13,892 nucleotides of DNA from the NCBI GenBank assembly GCA_025201705.1, contig MU617198.1:5624-19515 (forward strand), written 5' to 3'. The DNA comes from Dissophora ornata (Eukaryota > Mortierellomycota > Mortierellomycetes > Mortierellales > Mortierellaceae). Position numbers and translations under genes: made by a program. Below are positions 1 through 8,148 of the stretch, in pieces; the first letter of the stretch is position 1; every line of letters begins with the position of its first letter. Below the pieces are notes generated by a model. The model saw only the letters and a list, made by a program, of their open reading frames with translations, did no database searches and was not told the origin of the DNA.

Positions 1-441
1 TAGGACTTGCCTCATCTTCTGGGCTTCCACTTCTTGTGTTTCCTGGTGTTTCTGGCTTGCCGAAGTGACGGCCCTTGCTCGCCTTCGTCTGGCTGCCTGC
101 AGCCGACTCTCAAGCTGGTCAACCTCTGTCGTCATATGCCGGAGCTGCTCTAGGATGCGACTCTTTTCAACGTTGAGAACATCCTGTTCCACGTCTACCC
201 TTGACCCAGACGACAGTCGGGTGTCGCCCGACCGCGATTGTCTGTTGGGTGAGGAGAACATGTTTCTGAAAGGTGAGGCATCTCTCACCATCGAGGATGA
301 TGGCAAATCCCACGAAGTGCTGAATGGTGTAAAGCTCTCGCCTATGCTCCGGGCTATATCGCGTCCATAGACAGGAGTGAGTCGGTCAGCCTTCGACTCT
401 GCTCCTGGCTCCCTCCCATCGTCCCCCTGGTACTCGTCCAT
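1..441 (-). CDS. N-terminal part of an unrecognised coiled-coil protein (runs off the left edge)
   Basis: An open frame of 147 codons runs from an ATG at 441-439 to the window edge with no stop. The ATG sits in a strong context (ACCATGG). Residues 1-82 are acidic, then Ser/Pro/Arg-rich, and look disordered (DLPSSS, FSSPNRQSRSG). From about residue 84 to the edge the sequence is charged and heptad-like (DVLNVEKSRILEQLRHM, then VDQLESRL), with an Arg-rich stretch at 118-123. This indicates a coiled coil. The pattern of a disordered N-terminus followed by a coiled coil is shared by kinetochore subunits such as CENP-O/Mcm21 and by many scaffold proteins, so I do not name it. A pyrimidine tract ending in CTACAG lies just upstream of the ATG, so a leader intron, or an upstream exon, is possible. 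The gene diverges from the lyase gene 472 bp away, and MluI-box motifs lie close above it. Confidence 0.72.
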   Translation of the reverse strand, partial: MDEYQGDDGREPGAESKADRLTPVYGRDIARSIGESFTPFSTSWDLPSSSMVRDASPFRNMFSSPNRQSRSGDTRLSSGSRVDVEQDVLNVEKSRILEQLRHMTTEVDQLESRLQAARRRRARAVTSASQKHQETQEVEAQKMRQVL

Positions 442-913
442 GGTTCGGCTGTAGGGAAAGAAGTGATGGCGTCAAAAGAGTCAACGAGCCTACTTTTTTT
501 CCTATGCTGACTGTTGTGATTTGGTATTCACGCGTGTCTCGTAGCAGTCACTCAGCCGCGTGAAAAGCAGCTAGAAAAACGCGCTCAACCCCTTTGTCCT
601 TCTGATCCAATGCCCTGTCTTTATGGTCCCTTTGGCCACTTCTTCTCTATTTCTTGGATTAACCATATCCATGGAGCATGAGTGTGAGCTTCAATTATCG
701 ACACTCTGGGCCCTTTCCTGCAAGCCCGCTCAATCATACTAGACCATCCTAAGACTAGTTGAGAAAAACTGGACCAAAGAAGGTCCCTTGATTTCACTCT
801 CGTTTTTATTCGCCGTCTCCCACCTTCTCGCCATTTTCATCCTCCAACGTATTCGTGTCCTACAATCACAAATAGACGTTGCTCTACTTACCCTCCAGGA
901 TATACCATATATT
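442..913. promoter_or_regulatory. Divergent intergenic region between the coiled-coil gene and the lyase gene
   Basis: This 472-bp spacer must hold both promoters. The clearest motifs are ACGCGT at 530-535, a perfect MluI cell-cycle box, and ACGCGC at 579-584, which on the minus strand reads GCGCGTTTTT and resembles an E2F/MBF-type site. Both lie within about 150 bp of the minus-strand start codon, so they more likely serve the coiled-coil gene. No convincing TATA box is visible for the lyase gene; the TATA-like AT stretch at 900-913 abuts its ATG and is too close to act as one. Confidence 0.5.
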
Positions 914-2208
914 ATGCACTCATACTCAAAAGCTTTACCCCTCACCAGGAAGCTTTCATATAATGTTTTACTCCCCACGATCCTCCTATTCTCATGGTGT
1001 CTTTCCGCTACCACCGCAGGAACTTTAACCCGCGATCAAATCTACGCCCAAGAAGGGTTCGTCAACAACTGGGTCGCACCCATGCCTAACAGACCCATCA
1101 AGGTGACAGCAGGAGGCAACAATGACGGTGCAAAGTTCCTTGTTGAGAATTGGCCTACGACTTTTCAAACGATCCAGATCGGTGGAGACGATATCTCTTT
1201 TACATATGATCCGTTTGAGCCAAAGGCAGCCAGTAGTAATAACGCTGTCGCTGCTCATGGTGGCAACAACATGACGGAGGCACCAGAACAAGTTTTGAAG
1301 ATCAACTACCCCAAGGGATCATACGCGCCATCGAGTGGACCTATTCCTGGTGGAACACAATTTTATGCAGACCCCTTTGGAGATGAATTACAATTCTCAA
1401 AAATGATGATCAGCTACGACGTTGGATTCCCTGTCGGATTCGATTGGGTGCTTGCGGGCAAGCTACCAGGGATTTATGGCGGTGCACCTTATGATGGGTG
1501 CTCAGGGGGAGCTCAATCGACAGGGGACGAGTGTTTGACCATGCGATTCATGTGGCGCAAAAACGGACTTGGAGAAGGTAAGGCTCTGTTTTTTTTTTAA
1601 TGGCGATCATGATTTACCCTTACCAAACGCCATGCACGGCTCAACACAGTTGACACCAACAGCTTTTTTTTTTTCCTGCAAATCTTTCTCTTCTTGGCTT
1701 ATATTCTTTGGCAACCTGATATCAAGTGTATGCATACGTACCAGTAACCCGAAAGTCACCGTTCTGCAAAAACTCGAACGTCATCTGTAATGAAAAGTAT
1801 GGTAAATCAATCGGTCGTGGTCAGATTTACTTTGAGCCTGGAAAGTGGACACGATTGGATATGGTCATGGCTTTGAACGAACCTGCAGGCAATACCAATG
1901 GAACGCTCCAGGTTTATCTCAATGGAAACCTGGCTATCAACATGAAAAACATCCCTTACAGGTCGTCCGGCATGGTTGGATTCCAGGGATTGATGTTCTC
2001 ATCCTTCTTTGGTGGATCGGAACCAATGTACGCGACACCCGTGGACACATCTATTTACTTTAGAAACATTCAGCTGAGTGTTGGAGAGCCAGCGACGTTG
2101 TATGAGGGAACGGGCGGTAGTGGTGGTGGTCGCACTGTTGCTGCAGGCTCGAGTATGATGAGGGCTACTTTTGCACTGGCATTGAGCGCAGCCACTCTTT
2201 TCCTCTGA
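914..2208 (+). CDS. Secreted, probably GPI-anchored polysaccharide lyase family 14 protein (two exons)
   Basis: Exons are 914-1577 and 1727-2208; the intron 1578-1726 (149 nt, GTAAGG...AAG) splits a Val codon. The product is 381 aa. Residues 1-36 form a signal peptide: basic RK at 12-13, a hydrophobic core at 18-31, and a small-residue ATTAG cleavage area. The mature part shows the family hallmarks: LPGIYGGAPYDGCSGG, then MRFMWRKNGLGEG continuing across the junction as VYAYVP, CNEKYGKSIGRG, GTLQVYLNG and FFGGSEPMYATP. The last residues, about 347-381, are a Gly/Ser linker (GGSGGG), small residues GSS at 362-364 and a hydrophobic tail ending the protein, a typical GPI attachment signal. PL14 enzymes cleave uronic-acid polymers (alginate, glucuronan) by beta-elimination; the substrate here is unknown. 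ATG 914 is chosen because it begins the signal peptide. An AATAAA follows the stop by about 90 nt. Confidence 0.9.
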
Positions 2209-2295
2209 AAAAAAATGGACTGCCTTTCAATGGCCCCTCCCTCTTTGTGAACAGCACACTGCCAACGCTCCATTTATTTTGGCACATATTCCATC

Positions 2296-2301
2296 AATAA
2301 A
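2296..2301 (+). terminator. Polyadenylation signal AATAAA of the lyase gene
   Basis: A perfect AATAAA lies 88 nt after the lyase stop codon, on the same strand. It is the first such hexamer downstream and sets a short 3' UTR. Confidence 0.55.
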
Positions 2302-3706
2302 TACAAAGAGCTTTCCTAGAAATGATGGTATGTGGGAAGGTTGAGGTTACTGTGCCCTTTACATAATAGATTCATCTCTATCCGTGGCTCAGTTCTAGTT
2401 CATGAAAGGACACGCGAAAAGATGTGTGTAGAATCATCTCTTGTTTGTCCTATTTGATCGTAGAATGTCGCCCAGACCCTCTGGGCGCAGTTCATTGAGC
2501 TCGTGTTTGAGTAAACTGACCACAGCCGTTTCTGTGAGAGAGTGTGTGTCTTTGATACACGTATATGATGCACCGTGAACAAAAAAAAAAAGGAAGGGCG
2601 TGCAATATCGTCTTGCTTGGCGCGCGTCAGATCGGAGGCCATGTGAGACACACGGTCATAAGTAGTCGGGGGATATCAAGTCCCGCGGAAAGTCTAGATA
2701 GAACGCACGAGCAGCCGAAAGTATCCGCGACTGGACTGACTTGTGAATAGCAGCCACACAAAGAACAAGGGAAAATCGAAAGAATTGCACGTTCAATTGA
2801 TGTTGGGGGACTTGTGTCGGGAGGGGGGGAAAATAATTGAACCCTGGCTAGCCGGCCAAGCCAATCAAGCACCAACGAGGATTCGCATGCTCTGTCTTCT
2901 TTCAAGAGTCCACTCCTCCTTCCCCATTCCTCTCTTGCTCACTATTTTATCACAAGAAATAATACATCAAGTCCAATGATCGGTCAGGGCCAAGGAAGTC
3001 AGCAGGTCAAAAGGTTTAAAAAAAATAAAAAAAAACGAGAGAGCGACTATGAGTCGTGAGAAAAAAAATGGAATTGATATTCTTGCCCAAAGAGGACCAG
3101 AACGCGTTTTTTTTTTTCAAGGCTCTTTCTTGGACGACTGAGAAAGATCACAAGTTCTGATGGCTATGTTCCCACACCCTTTCATTCTCATAGCAATGGG
3201 GAGGGAGAGGGGGAGTCTTCAGTAAACATGTTCGTTCTTGGCTTTTTGGAGATACCTTCCTTCCCCCTAATTACACCACCCCTTGGTAGCTCAAAAGCAC
3301 AAAGAAAAGGGAAGCTGTAGGTGGGAACCAGACCCGCATGTACCTCTCCTCCCTCCCCCCACAATTTTTTAGCCCGATCGTTTTCGGTAGAAATGCAGGC
3401 ACAACAAAAAAAAATGATTTGTTCCTTAAAAAGGAGGATTATTATTATTAGGAAGGTTTTTTTTTGTTGATTTGTTTCTATTCTATTGTACAATACTTTA
3501 AAAGAAAAGGAGAATGGATGAAAAAGGGGATTTTTTTTTTTGTTGCTTTTCTGATAGAAGTATTTACAAGGGCAACGAGCGCGCGATAGCAAGGTAGCAA
3601 GGAGGGAAGGAGAATATATACATCGTGTTTTTTTTTTTTTTTGGGATCTAAGGAATGTGGTTCCTCAGGGAATTTTTTCTTTGTTCTTGTATTCGTTCGA
3701 GAAGGA
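2302..3706. other. Convergent intergenic region, low complexity, no gene recognised
   Basis: The lyase gene and the Ecl1-type gene converge on this 1.4-kb stretch, so it should contain both 3' UTRs. It is rich in A/T homopolymers (for example T runs at about 3107-3117 and 3629-3642) and in G/A-rich blocks. Open frames here (2400-2651, 2627-2905, 3188-3592 on the minus strand; 2743-2979 on the plus) are short, compositionally biased and match no family I know. A small ATT repeat lies near 3439-3450; on the minus strand it reads AATAAT and might serve as a weak A+ signal for the Ecl1-type gene. Confidence 0.6.
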
Positions 3707-4281
3707 TTACAAAAAGAATCCCTTCTTGTTTGCGCTGGATGTGCTCATTGTGTACTGAGGTGCTGAGATCGTCGTCGTCGACTTGCGGCGCAATTGAAGG
3801 TCATAGGCAGCAGGCTGACCCAACGAAAACGAGGGAGGTGAGACACGACCATGGCCCGAGGTCTTGTTGTAGACGTAATTGCTCATGGGCGATGTGGGTG
3901 GTGATGGATACGCGTTTGATGATGAAGACTGTGCTGCTGTTGAAGAGTTGAAACCGACCAAAGATGGTGATGACAACGGCGAGTACGAGGGCGAAGAGAT
4001 AGGGCTCCTCTGGTTACGAGAGAAGGACTGCATCTCTGCAGGGTAGGCGTATCCAAGTCCCTGGCTGGTTGATGCAAGAGCATCAGCTTTTTTGCAGCGG
4101 TCAGAGCAGTAAAGGCTTGACTATTGACAAAGAGAACAAGGAAAAGAACGATGGTTAATGCCATGCTTCAAGTTTCTGGTGTTGCGAGACGTGGGCAGTA
4201 GGTCTGCATTGGGCATGATTAACTTACCTCCCAGGCAAGTGGGATGTGCTGTTCGCAGACGGGGCACCAGTTCAAATCCAT
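3707..4281 (-). CDS. Ecl1/2/3-family zinc-binding protein (two exons)
   Basis: Exon 1 is 4281-4228 (18 codons) and exon 2 is 4120-3707; the 107-nt phase-0 intron has GTAAGT and AATAG ends. The 155-aa product begins MDLNWCPVCEQHI and, across the junction, SSLYCSDRCKKAD. The ligands C6, C9, C23 and C27 give the CxxC...CxxxC zinc site that defines this family. The MDLxxC opening and LYCSD.C motif match Schizosaccharomyces Ecl1-type proteins, which extend chronological lifespan and respond to nutrient starvation. The fission yeast proteins are about 80-90 residues; this one adds a Ser/Pro-rich tail. The tail has Ser-Pro pairs exactly four residues apart at 57, 61, 65 and 69, more at 91, 95 and 112, and an RRKS motif at 129-132 that fits protein kinase A. 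The zinc half is a confident family assignment; the role of the tail is inference. Confidence 0.88.
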
Positions 4282-4385
4282 TGTGATATGTTATGAGAGT
4301 TTGGTGGGAGGTGTGTGTGCAAGGAAGCGTTGTAGGCTTGATAGACAACAATAATAGGAAGGCTTTTAAAAAAAAAATAGTGTGG

Positions 4386-4475
4386 TTAACTGATGGCGAT
4401 GGGTATGGCCCGGAGACTCGAGAGTGCGAGGAGTGAGTGGTGGTGGTTGTAGGTGTGGGTGTGTTGCAGAGACAT
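4386..4475 (-). other. Upstream ORF in the leader of the Ecl1-type gene
   Basis: A 29-codon ORF starts at ATG 4475-4473 and ends at TAA 4388-4386. It lies between the TATA box and the main start codon, ending 104 nt before it. Its first half is rich in His, Thr and Tyr (MSLQHTHTYNHHHS), the rest hydrophobic and ending IAIS. If the transcript starts near the TATA box, ribosomes would meet this ATG first. Such an ORF could make translation of the zinc protein depend on reinitiation. No homologous peptide is known to me. Confidence 0.45.
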
Positions 4476-4555
4476 ATATGAATCAAGCTATGATTGAATA
4501 TGGTATACGGAAAGAAGAAAAAAAAAAGAGAGGGAGGAGTGGGACGAAGGGGAAG

Positions 4556-4563
4556 TATTTATA
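4556..4563 (-). promoter_or_regulatory. TATA box (TATAAATA) of the Ecl1-type gene
   Basis: TATAAATA on the minus strand lies about 275 bp upstream of the start codon and is followed by a pyrimidine-rich tract. It is the best TATA match in this spacer. It implies a leader of roughly 240 nt that includes the upstream ORF. Confidence 0.5.
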
Positions 4564-4644
4564 CAAGTCGGGAGAGAGGGGGGGGAAAGGCGGCTATGAG
4601 GCAAGCGGTGATAGAGAATGATTACATCGGCTCGATGTCAAAAT

Positions 4645-4689
4645 GATGTGCGACAGGTAGCACATCGACACATCTGATTGTCAGTGTCG
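4645..4689. repeat. Two abutting inverted repeats upstream of the Ecl1-type gene
   Basis: GATGTGC (4645-4651) and GCACATC (4660-4666) form a perfect 7-bp inverted repeat with an 8-nt spacer. CGACAC (4666-4671) and GTGTCG (4684-4689) form a perfect 6-bp one with a 12-nt spacer, sharing base 4666 with the first. They lie between the TATA box and the 11-mer cluster. They could be dimeric factor sites or simply chance; nothing identifies the factor. Confidence 0.4.
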
Positions 4690-4712
4690 TATCAATCGAT
4701 CGCAGCTGTCCG

Positions 4713-4771
4713 TATTCTATCTCGTTTTATTCTATCTCTCTCCTATTCTATCTCTGCCTGTATTCTATCTC
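4713..4771 (-). repeat. Four copies of an 11-mer (GAGATAGAATA) with GATA-factor cores
   Basis: The plus-strand 11-mer TATTCTATCTC occurs at 4713, 4728, 4744 and 4761 with no mismatch. Start-to-start spacing is 15, 16 and 17 bp, and the linkers differ. On the minus strand, the strand of the downstream Ecl1-type gene, each copy contains AGATAG, which fits the WGATAR core bound by fungal GATA zinc-finger regulators. The cluster lies about 150-215 bp above the TATA box. It may be an upstream activating element, or a decayed minisatellite that happens to carry the core. Confidence 0.6.
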
Positions 4772-4774
4772 CCT

Positions 4775-4810
4775 TGACTCAATCGCCCCGCTATTGAATC
4801 GGACTGAGTC
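4775..4810. promoter_or_regulatory. TGACTCA (Gcn4/AP-1-type) site with a second half match
   Basis: TGACTCA at 4775-4781 is the full consensus 7-mer for Gcn4/AP-1 bZIP proteins. TGAGTCG at 4805-4811 matches six of seven positions of the same site. Both directly adjoin the four AGATAG copies, on the side away from the gene. In fungi such sites usually mark amino-acid starvation control; here that role is inference. Confidence 0.4.
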
Positions 4811-5309
4811 GTGCGTAAACATGACAAATATTTTCTTTTTTCCTGTCCGACCCAAAGTGTGCTTCCCTCCTCGGTGCTGATTCGTGGGCTTGGCGCGATG
4901 ACTCTTTCCAACTCGCTCACCTTTTTATTTTATGTGTCAACCCAAACTCGCAACAGGAGAGACGCATTCCGCCATCGTGGGGTCTCCTCTGCCTGTCAGT
5001 GCGCTACACACTATTGCGCGTGTCGCCATCGAGCCAGTGTTGTGGTGTCACCGACAACTCCGTTCCACTTTCTTGGCTTATGCGAGTCCACACAGCCGCG
5101 TTCCATGTCTCCCCCCCTTCCGCTTATTCTGATGGTCGATTGAACCATCGTTGTTGGACGAGTGTGTGTTGAGCCAGGCCCGTGTGTACTCGCCAGTTAA
5201 TAAATCCCACAACGCAAACGCTGACGAAGGTTAAAAACCACCCACCCACTAAAACGCCATATTTTTCTTCTGGCGTCTTCCGAATTCGTAGTATCAGTCA
5301 GCAAAACAT

Positions 5310-5330
5310 TTCATGATGTAACTTCATGAA
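5310..5330. repeat. Inverted TTCATGA repeat
   Basis: TTCATGA (5310-5316) and TCATGAA (5324-5330) form a perfect 7-bp inverted repeat with a 7-nt spacer. A third TTCATGA stands at 5373-5379. No gene is adjacent. The function is unknown. Confidence 0.35.
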
Positions 5331-5379
5331 TATCCTGTCCAGGTCCAAGCCAGATGATTTGTCATATCCCTTTTCATGA

Positions 5380-5405
5380 CACATACACATACACATACAC
5401 ATACG
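5380..5405 (+). repeat. ACACAT microsatellite
   Basis: About four uninterrupted units of the hexamer ACACAT lie here, a simple short tandem repeat. Confidence 0.8.
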
Positions 5406-5484
5406 CAAGGGCGAAGCAAATGTTGTCTTGTTAACTCGGATGATTTGTGTGCCCTGGTCGATCTACCACGTTTGTTTCTTTTTA

Positions 5485-5525
5485 CGAGTCGTGTCGACTC
5501 GGTCTGTTTTAACGAAACAGTTTTT
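5485..5525 (+). repeat. Two tandem hairpins followed by a T run
   Basis: CGAGTC-GTGTC-GACTCG (5485-5501) can fold into a 6-bp stem with a 5-nt loop. CTGTTT-TAACG-AAACAG (5504-5520) forms a second 6-bp stem with a 5-nt loop two bases later, and five T residues follow. It resembles a transcript end with stem-loop and U run, which is unusual for a fungal mRNA. It may mark the end of a small RNA, or be chance. Confidence 0.35.
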
Positions 5526-7751
5526 ATTACTATGTGAGTTATTCCCGATTCCCCGGATATGTGCGATAGTGTGGCAGAATAAATGAGCCGCGGGTTTGCA
5601 GAAAGAGAGAGAGAAAAAGAAAAATAGAGGATCGGGATCGTTAAGGGCAGAGCAGGGGTCTCGCATCCCCCCCTGTACAGTGAGTGCCCCCCACATTCCA
5701 CGTATGAATTACATATGAGTTTCTAACGGGAAACAAAAAAAATATACAGAGGAAAAGAGACATTGAGAATGAGCAAAATCGCAGAAACCTTTATTGAAAT
5801 GGGAAACGGGACAGAGCATTGGGAAAAAGTGGGAAAGACATGAGCGAACGCGAAAAACTGCGCCAGGGTGTACCGTATTTTTGTTGTTGTTTGTTGTTGT
5901 TGTTGGTGCGACAACAAGCAAAGCCTAGAGGCGGGAGTTTGAGGACACTTCCTCCACACACGCAGCCGTGCCTGAAGTCTTTTGTTCTTTTGCATCCTAC
6001 ACTCTCCGATGTTCACTTTGTGGTCTCATCAACTGCCCTGATCTCCTTATTTCTCGACTAAAAGAGAGTCAACATCACCGAAACGCTCGTGATGGTTGTA
6101 TCGTGTGGGGGATGGGAGCAAAACTGAAAAACAAAAAAACAAAAAAATACCGCGAAAATTGTTGTTTATGTCTGTGTGTGTGGTGTTGTCGTATGTGCTG
6201 TCTATTTTCTTGCAAGTGGAGCGTTGTCGATGGCGACATCACCTTATTTTTTAATTTGACGATCAGGGACATTTTGTCGATGGTGTTATTTTCTTTTTGG
6301 TTAGCAATTTGGATGCAAATGTCGTCGTTCTGATAGTCCATCGTCGTGCTTTATGCAGCACCATCTTAACCACACAAGACTTTTTAAAACACGCGATCAC
6401 AAAAATACATGAGCAAGACAGTCGCCATCGATCGTGGATATTATTGATACCTTTTTCTCCTCCAATGCTCCATTCCTCGCCGATTTCACCATCGGTCAAT
6501 TCGGATGGCGTATTCAGCGCGCGTGTCTCCCTTTTTTTGTTTTGTGCTACTTTGTATCATTCACGTACTGTAGTGTCTTGTGATAGACTCAGCAAACTCC
6601 CAAGCTTGTGCTTGTATCAGACCCTTCACTGTTACACTACCAGCTGTCACAATCACAGGATTGTTAACACGTAAAACGTGAAAAACGGGGCTGTGTGTGT
6701 GTGGTGTGTCCTGTTGATTCTCATGTTCAGGTTTTTGGTTGTTGGGTTTTTTGTTCTCAAAGCTCATGTGTTTAGGAGCGATTCAGAAAAATAAAATACC
6801 CTATCCGAGGAGGGAGTTAATTTTTTTTTTTCTTGTCTCGAAAACCTACACTATCTTGATTCCCTCCTACGGGTAGTGCCCTATCGGCGGCAAAAAAAAG
6901 ACGAACCCTCCCCTTTCCACTATCAAAGCCGTGTTTGTTGAAATTGTTTTTCTCCACATGCAATTGCAATTGCGTTTCTTTTTTAGTCCTCGGGGGAAAA
7001 TTGCTTAGCCGTACTTTGCTGTATATAGCGTCATATCGTATCAAACGTGAGAATTCTATCAAAACGATAAATCATTAATCAGATAGCAGTTTTAAAATCC
7101 TAGATATCTTGGAGAAGCAGGTCTAGTCGCCAGAATGCGCTGTTTTGGGTGATCAAAAAAACGATGTAGCACCATCTCCTTGGCACGTTCTCTGGTATCG
7201 TATACAGACTGATAACTTCACTGAAGAAGGAACTTTGGATTGGTCCCGACCCTGTCGCTAAATATAGAAGTCGTGGTTAGAGGCCTGCATGAATACTTGA
7301 TCTACGATGGGTCGGGGGGGACGGAATGGAAAGGGAAGAAACAGGCTGAGCTATTTCTGTAGGAAGGCAAAGTTACCCCGGCCCCCAAAAGAGGACCCAC
7401 AGGCGTGAACTGTGTACTGTATGCGTGCACCCACACATGCATACATGTACGGCAAGAAAAAACGGCTCGTTTCACTGGAGTGCATTTTCATTCGCCTAGG
7501 TTTAGTACACGAGGCGCGGATATTTTATTTTTTTAAACCACAGCTGTTATTTTGTTCAGCTATTTTTTTTTTTTTTCCTTTTGAGCGTGAAGAAACTGTG
7601 TTCTGTCTCCTCTATTCCACAGACTGCATGGATACTCCCTCTGCGTTTTAGATGAGAGCAGTATTTTTTTTTTATTCTTTTATTTTTGTTTGTGGGGGAG
7701 GGAAAAGGGGAAGGGGTCCTGCAAGGTAGATCCAAGGACTCCGCAAATAGT

Positions 7752-7791
7752 GGTCGACCGGTCAACGTGCTCCTTCAACTTGACTTCAAGT
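7752..7791. repeat. Overlapping palindromes and a short inverted repeat
   Basis: GGTCGACC (7752-7759) and GACCGGTC (7756-7763) are overlapping perfect 8-bp palindromes. ACTTGA-CT-TCAAGT (7778-7791) follows 14 bp later. These stand out from the A/T-rich DNA around them. They lie about 360-400 bp beyond the stop of the synthetase gene, with no gene to serve that I can see. Confidence 0.3.
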
Positions 7792-8148
7792 CCAGCCACA
7801 AGGTAACCAATGATCACTGCACGTGAGATTCCTCAATTCTATATAGCACAGAGGCGAAAACAAACAACTTTTTCATTACATGTGTATATATTTGTCTTTT
7901 TACTCGATACGTTTAAGAAATCGTTTCTTTTTTTCTATCGATGCTGTTTTAGCCTTTTTTTTTTTGCACAAACCAAAAGAACGCGCGTTCTGTTTGTTTG
8001 GTATAATACTTCAATGTCATTTAGAGATAGTACGAAATGAAAAAAAAAAATAATCTCTCTCTCTTACTCAAAATACGGATCACCATCGTTCTCCTCTCTA
8101 TAACACTCGCATGATCTCTCGTTCACTCACGAAAACGATTCATGGTCT

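Larger units (their letters stand above)
4812..8148. other. Large intergenic gap, no gene recognised
   Basis: I find no protein family in over 3.3 kb. Open frames are short, on both strands, and low in complexity (for example 4811-5143, 5968-6333, 6297-6674 and 7412-7651 on the plus strand). Homopolymers are frequent, such as T runs near 7562-7576 and 7664-7673. A patch at about 4950-5130 looks more GC-rich than its surroundings but gives no recognisable protein on either strand. Structured spots are listed separately (5310-5330, 5380-5405, 5485-5525, 7752-7791). I saw no tRNA B-box, no U6-like core and no telomere-type repeats. A non-coding transcript or a fast-evolving multi-exon gene cannot be excluded. 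Confidence 0.6.

Noticed and set aside
788..913. Extension of the lyase frame upstream of ATG 914
   Set aside because: The upstream part begins at a TTG, has no ATG, and would bury the clear signal peptide that starts at 914.
2670..2740. Possible RNase P RNA-like core (GCGGAAAGTC)
   Set aside because: Only one short motif resembles the conserved region; the partner regions and pairing are not found.
3188..3592. 134-codon minus-strand frame near the end of the Ecl1-type gene
   Set aside because: It is built from homopolymer and G/A-rich tracts (poly-Lys and poly-Phe stretches) and probably lies in the 3' UTR or spacer.
5445..5470. Possible tRNA T-arm (TGGTCGATCTACCA)
   Set aside because: The loop has six bases and lacks the TTCGANN pattern; no D-arm, anticodon stem or acceptor stem can be paired around it.
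5723..6674. Overlapping open frames of 70-125 codons on both strands
   Set aside because: They are low in complexity, have no splice-linked partners giving a known domain, and conflict with one another.
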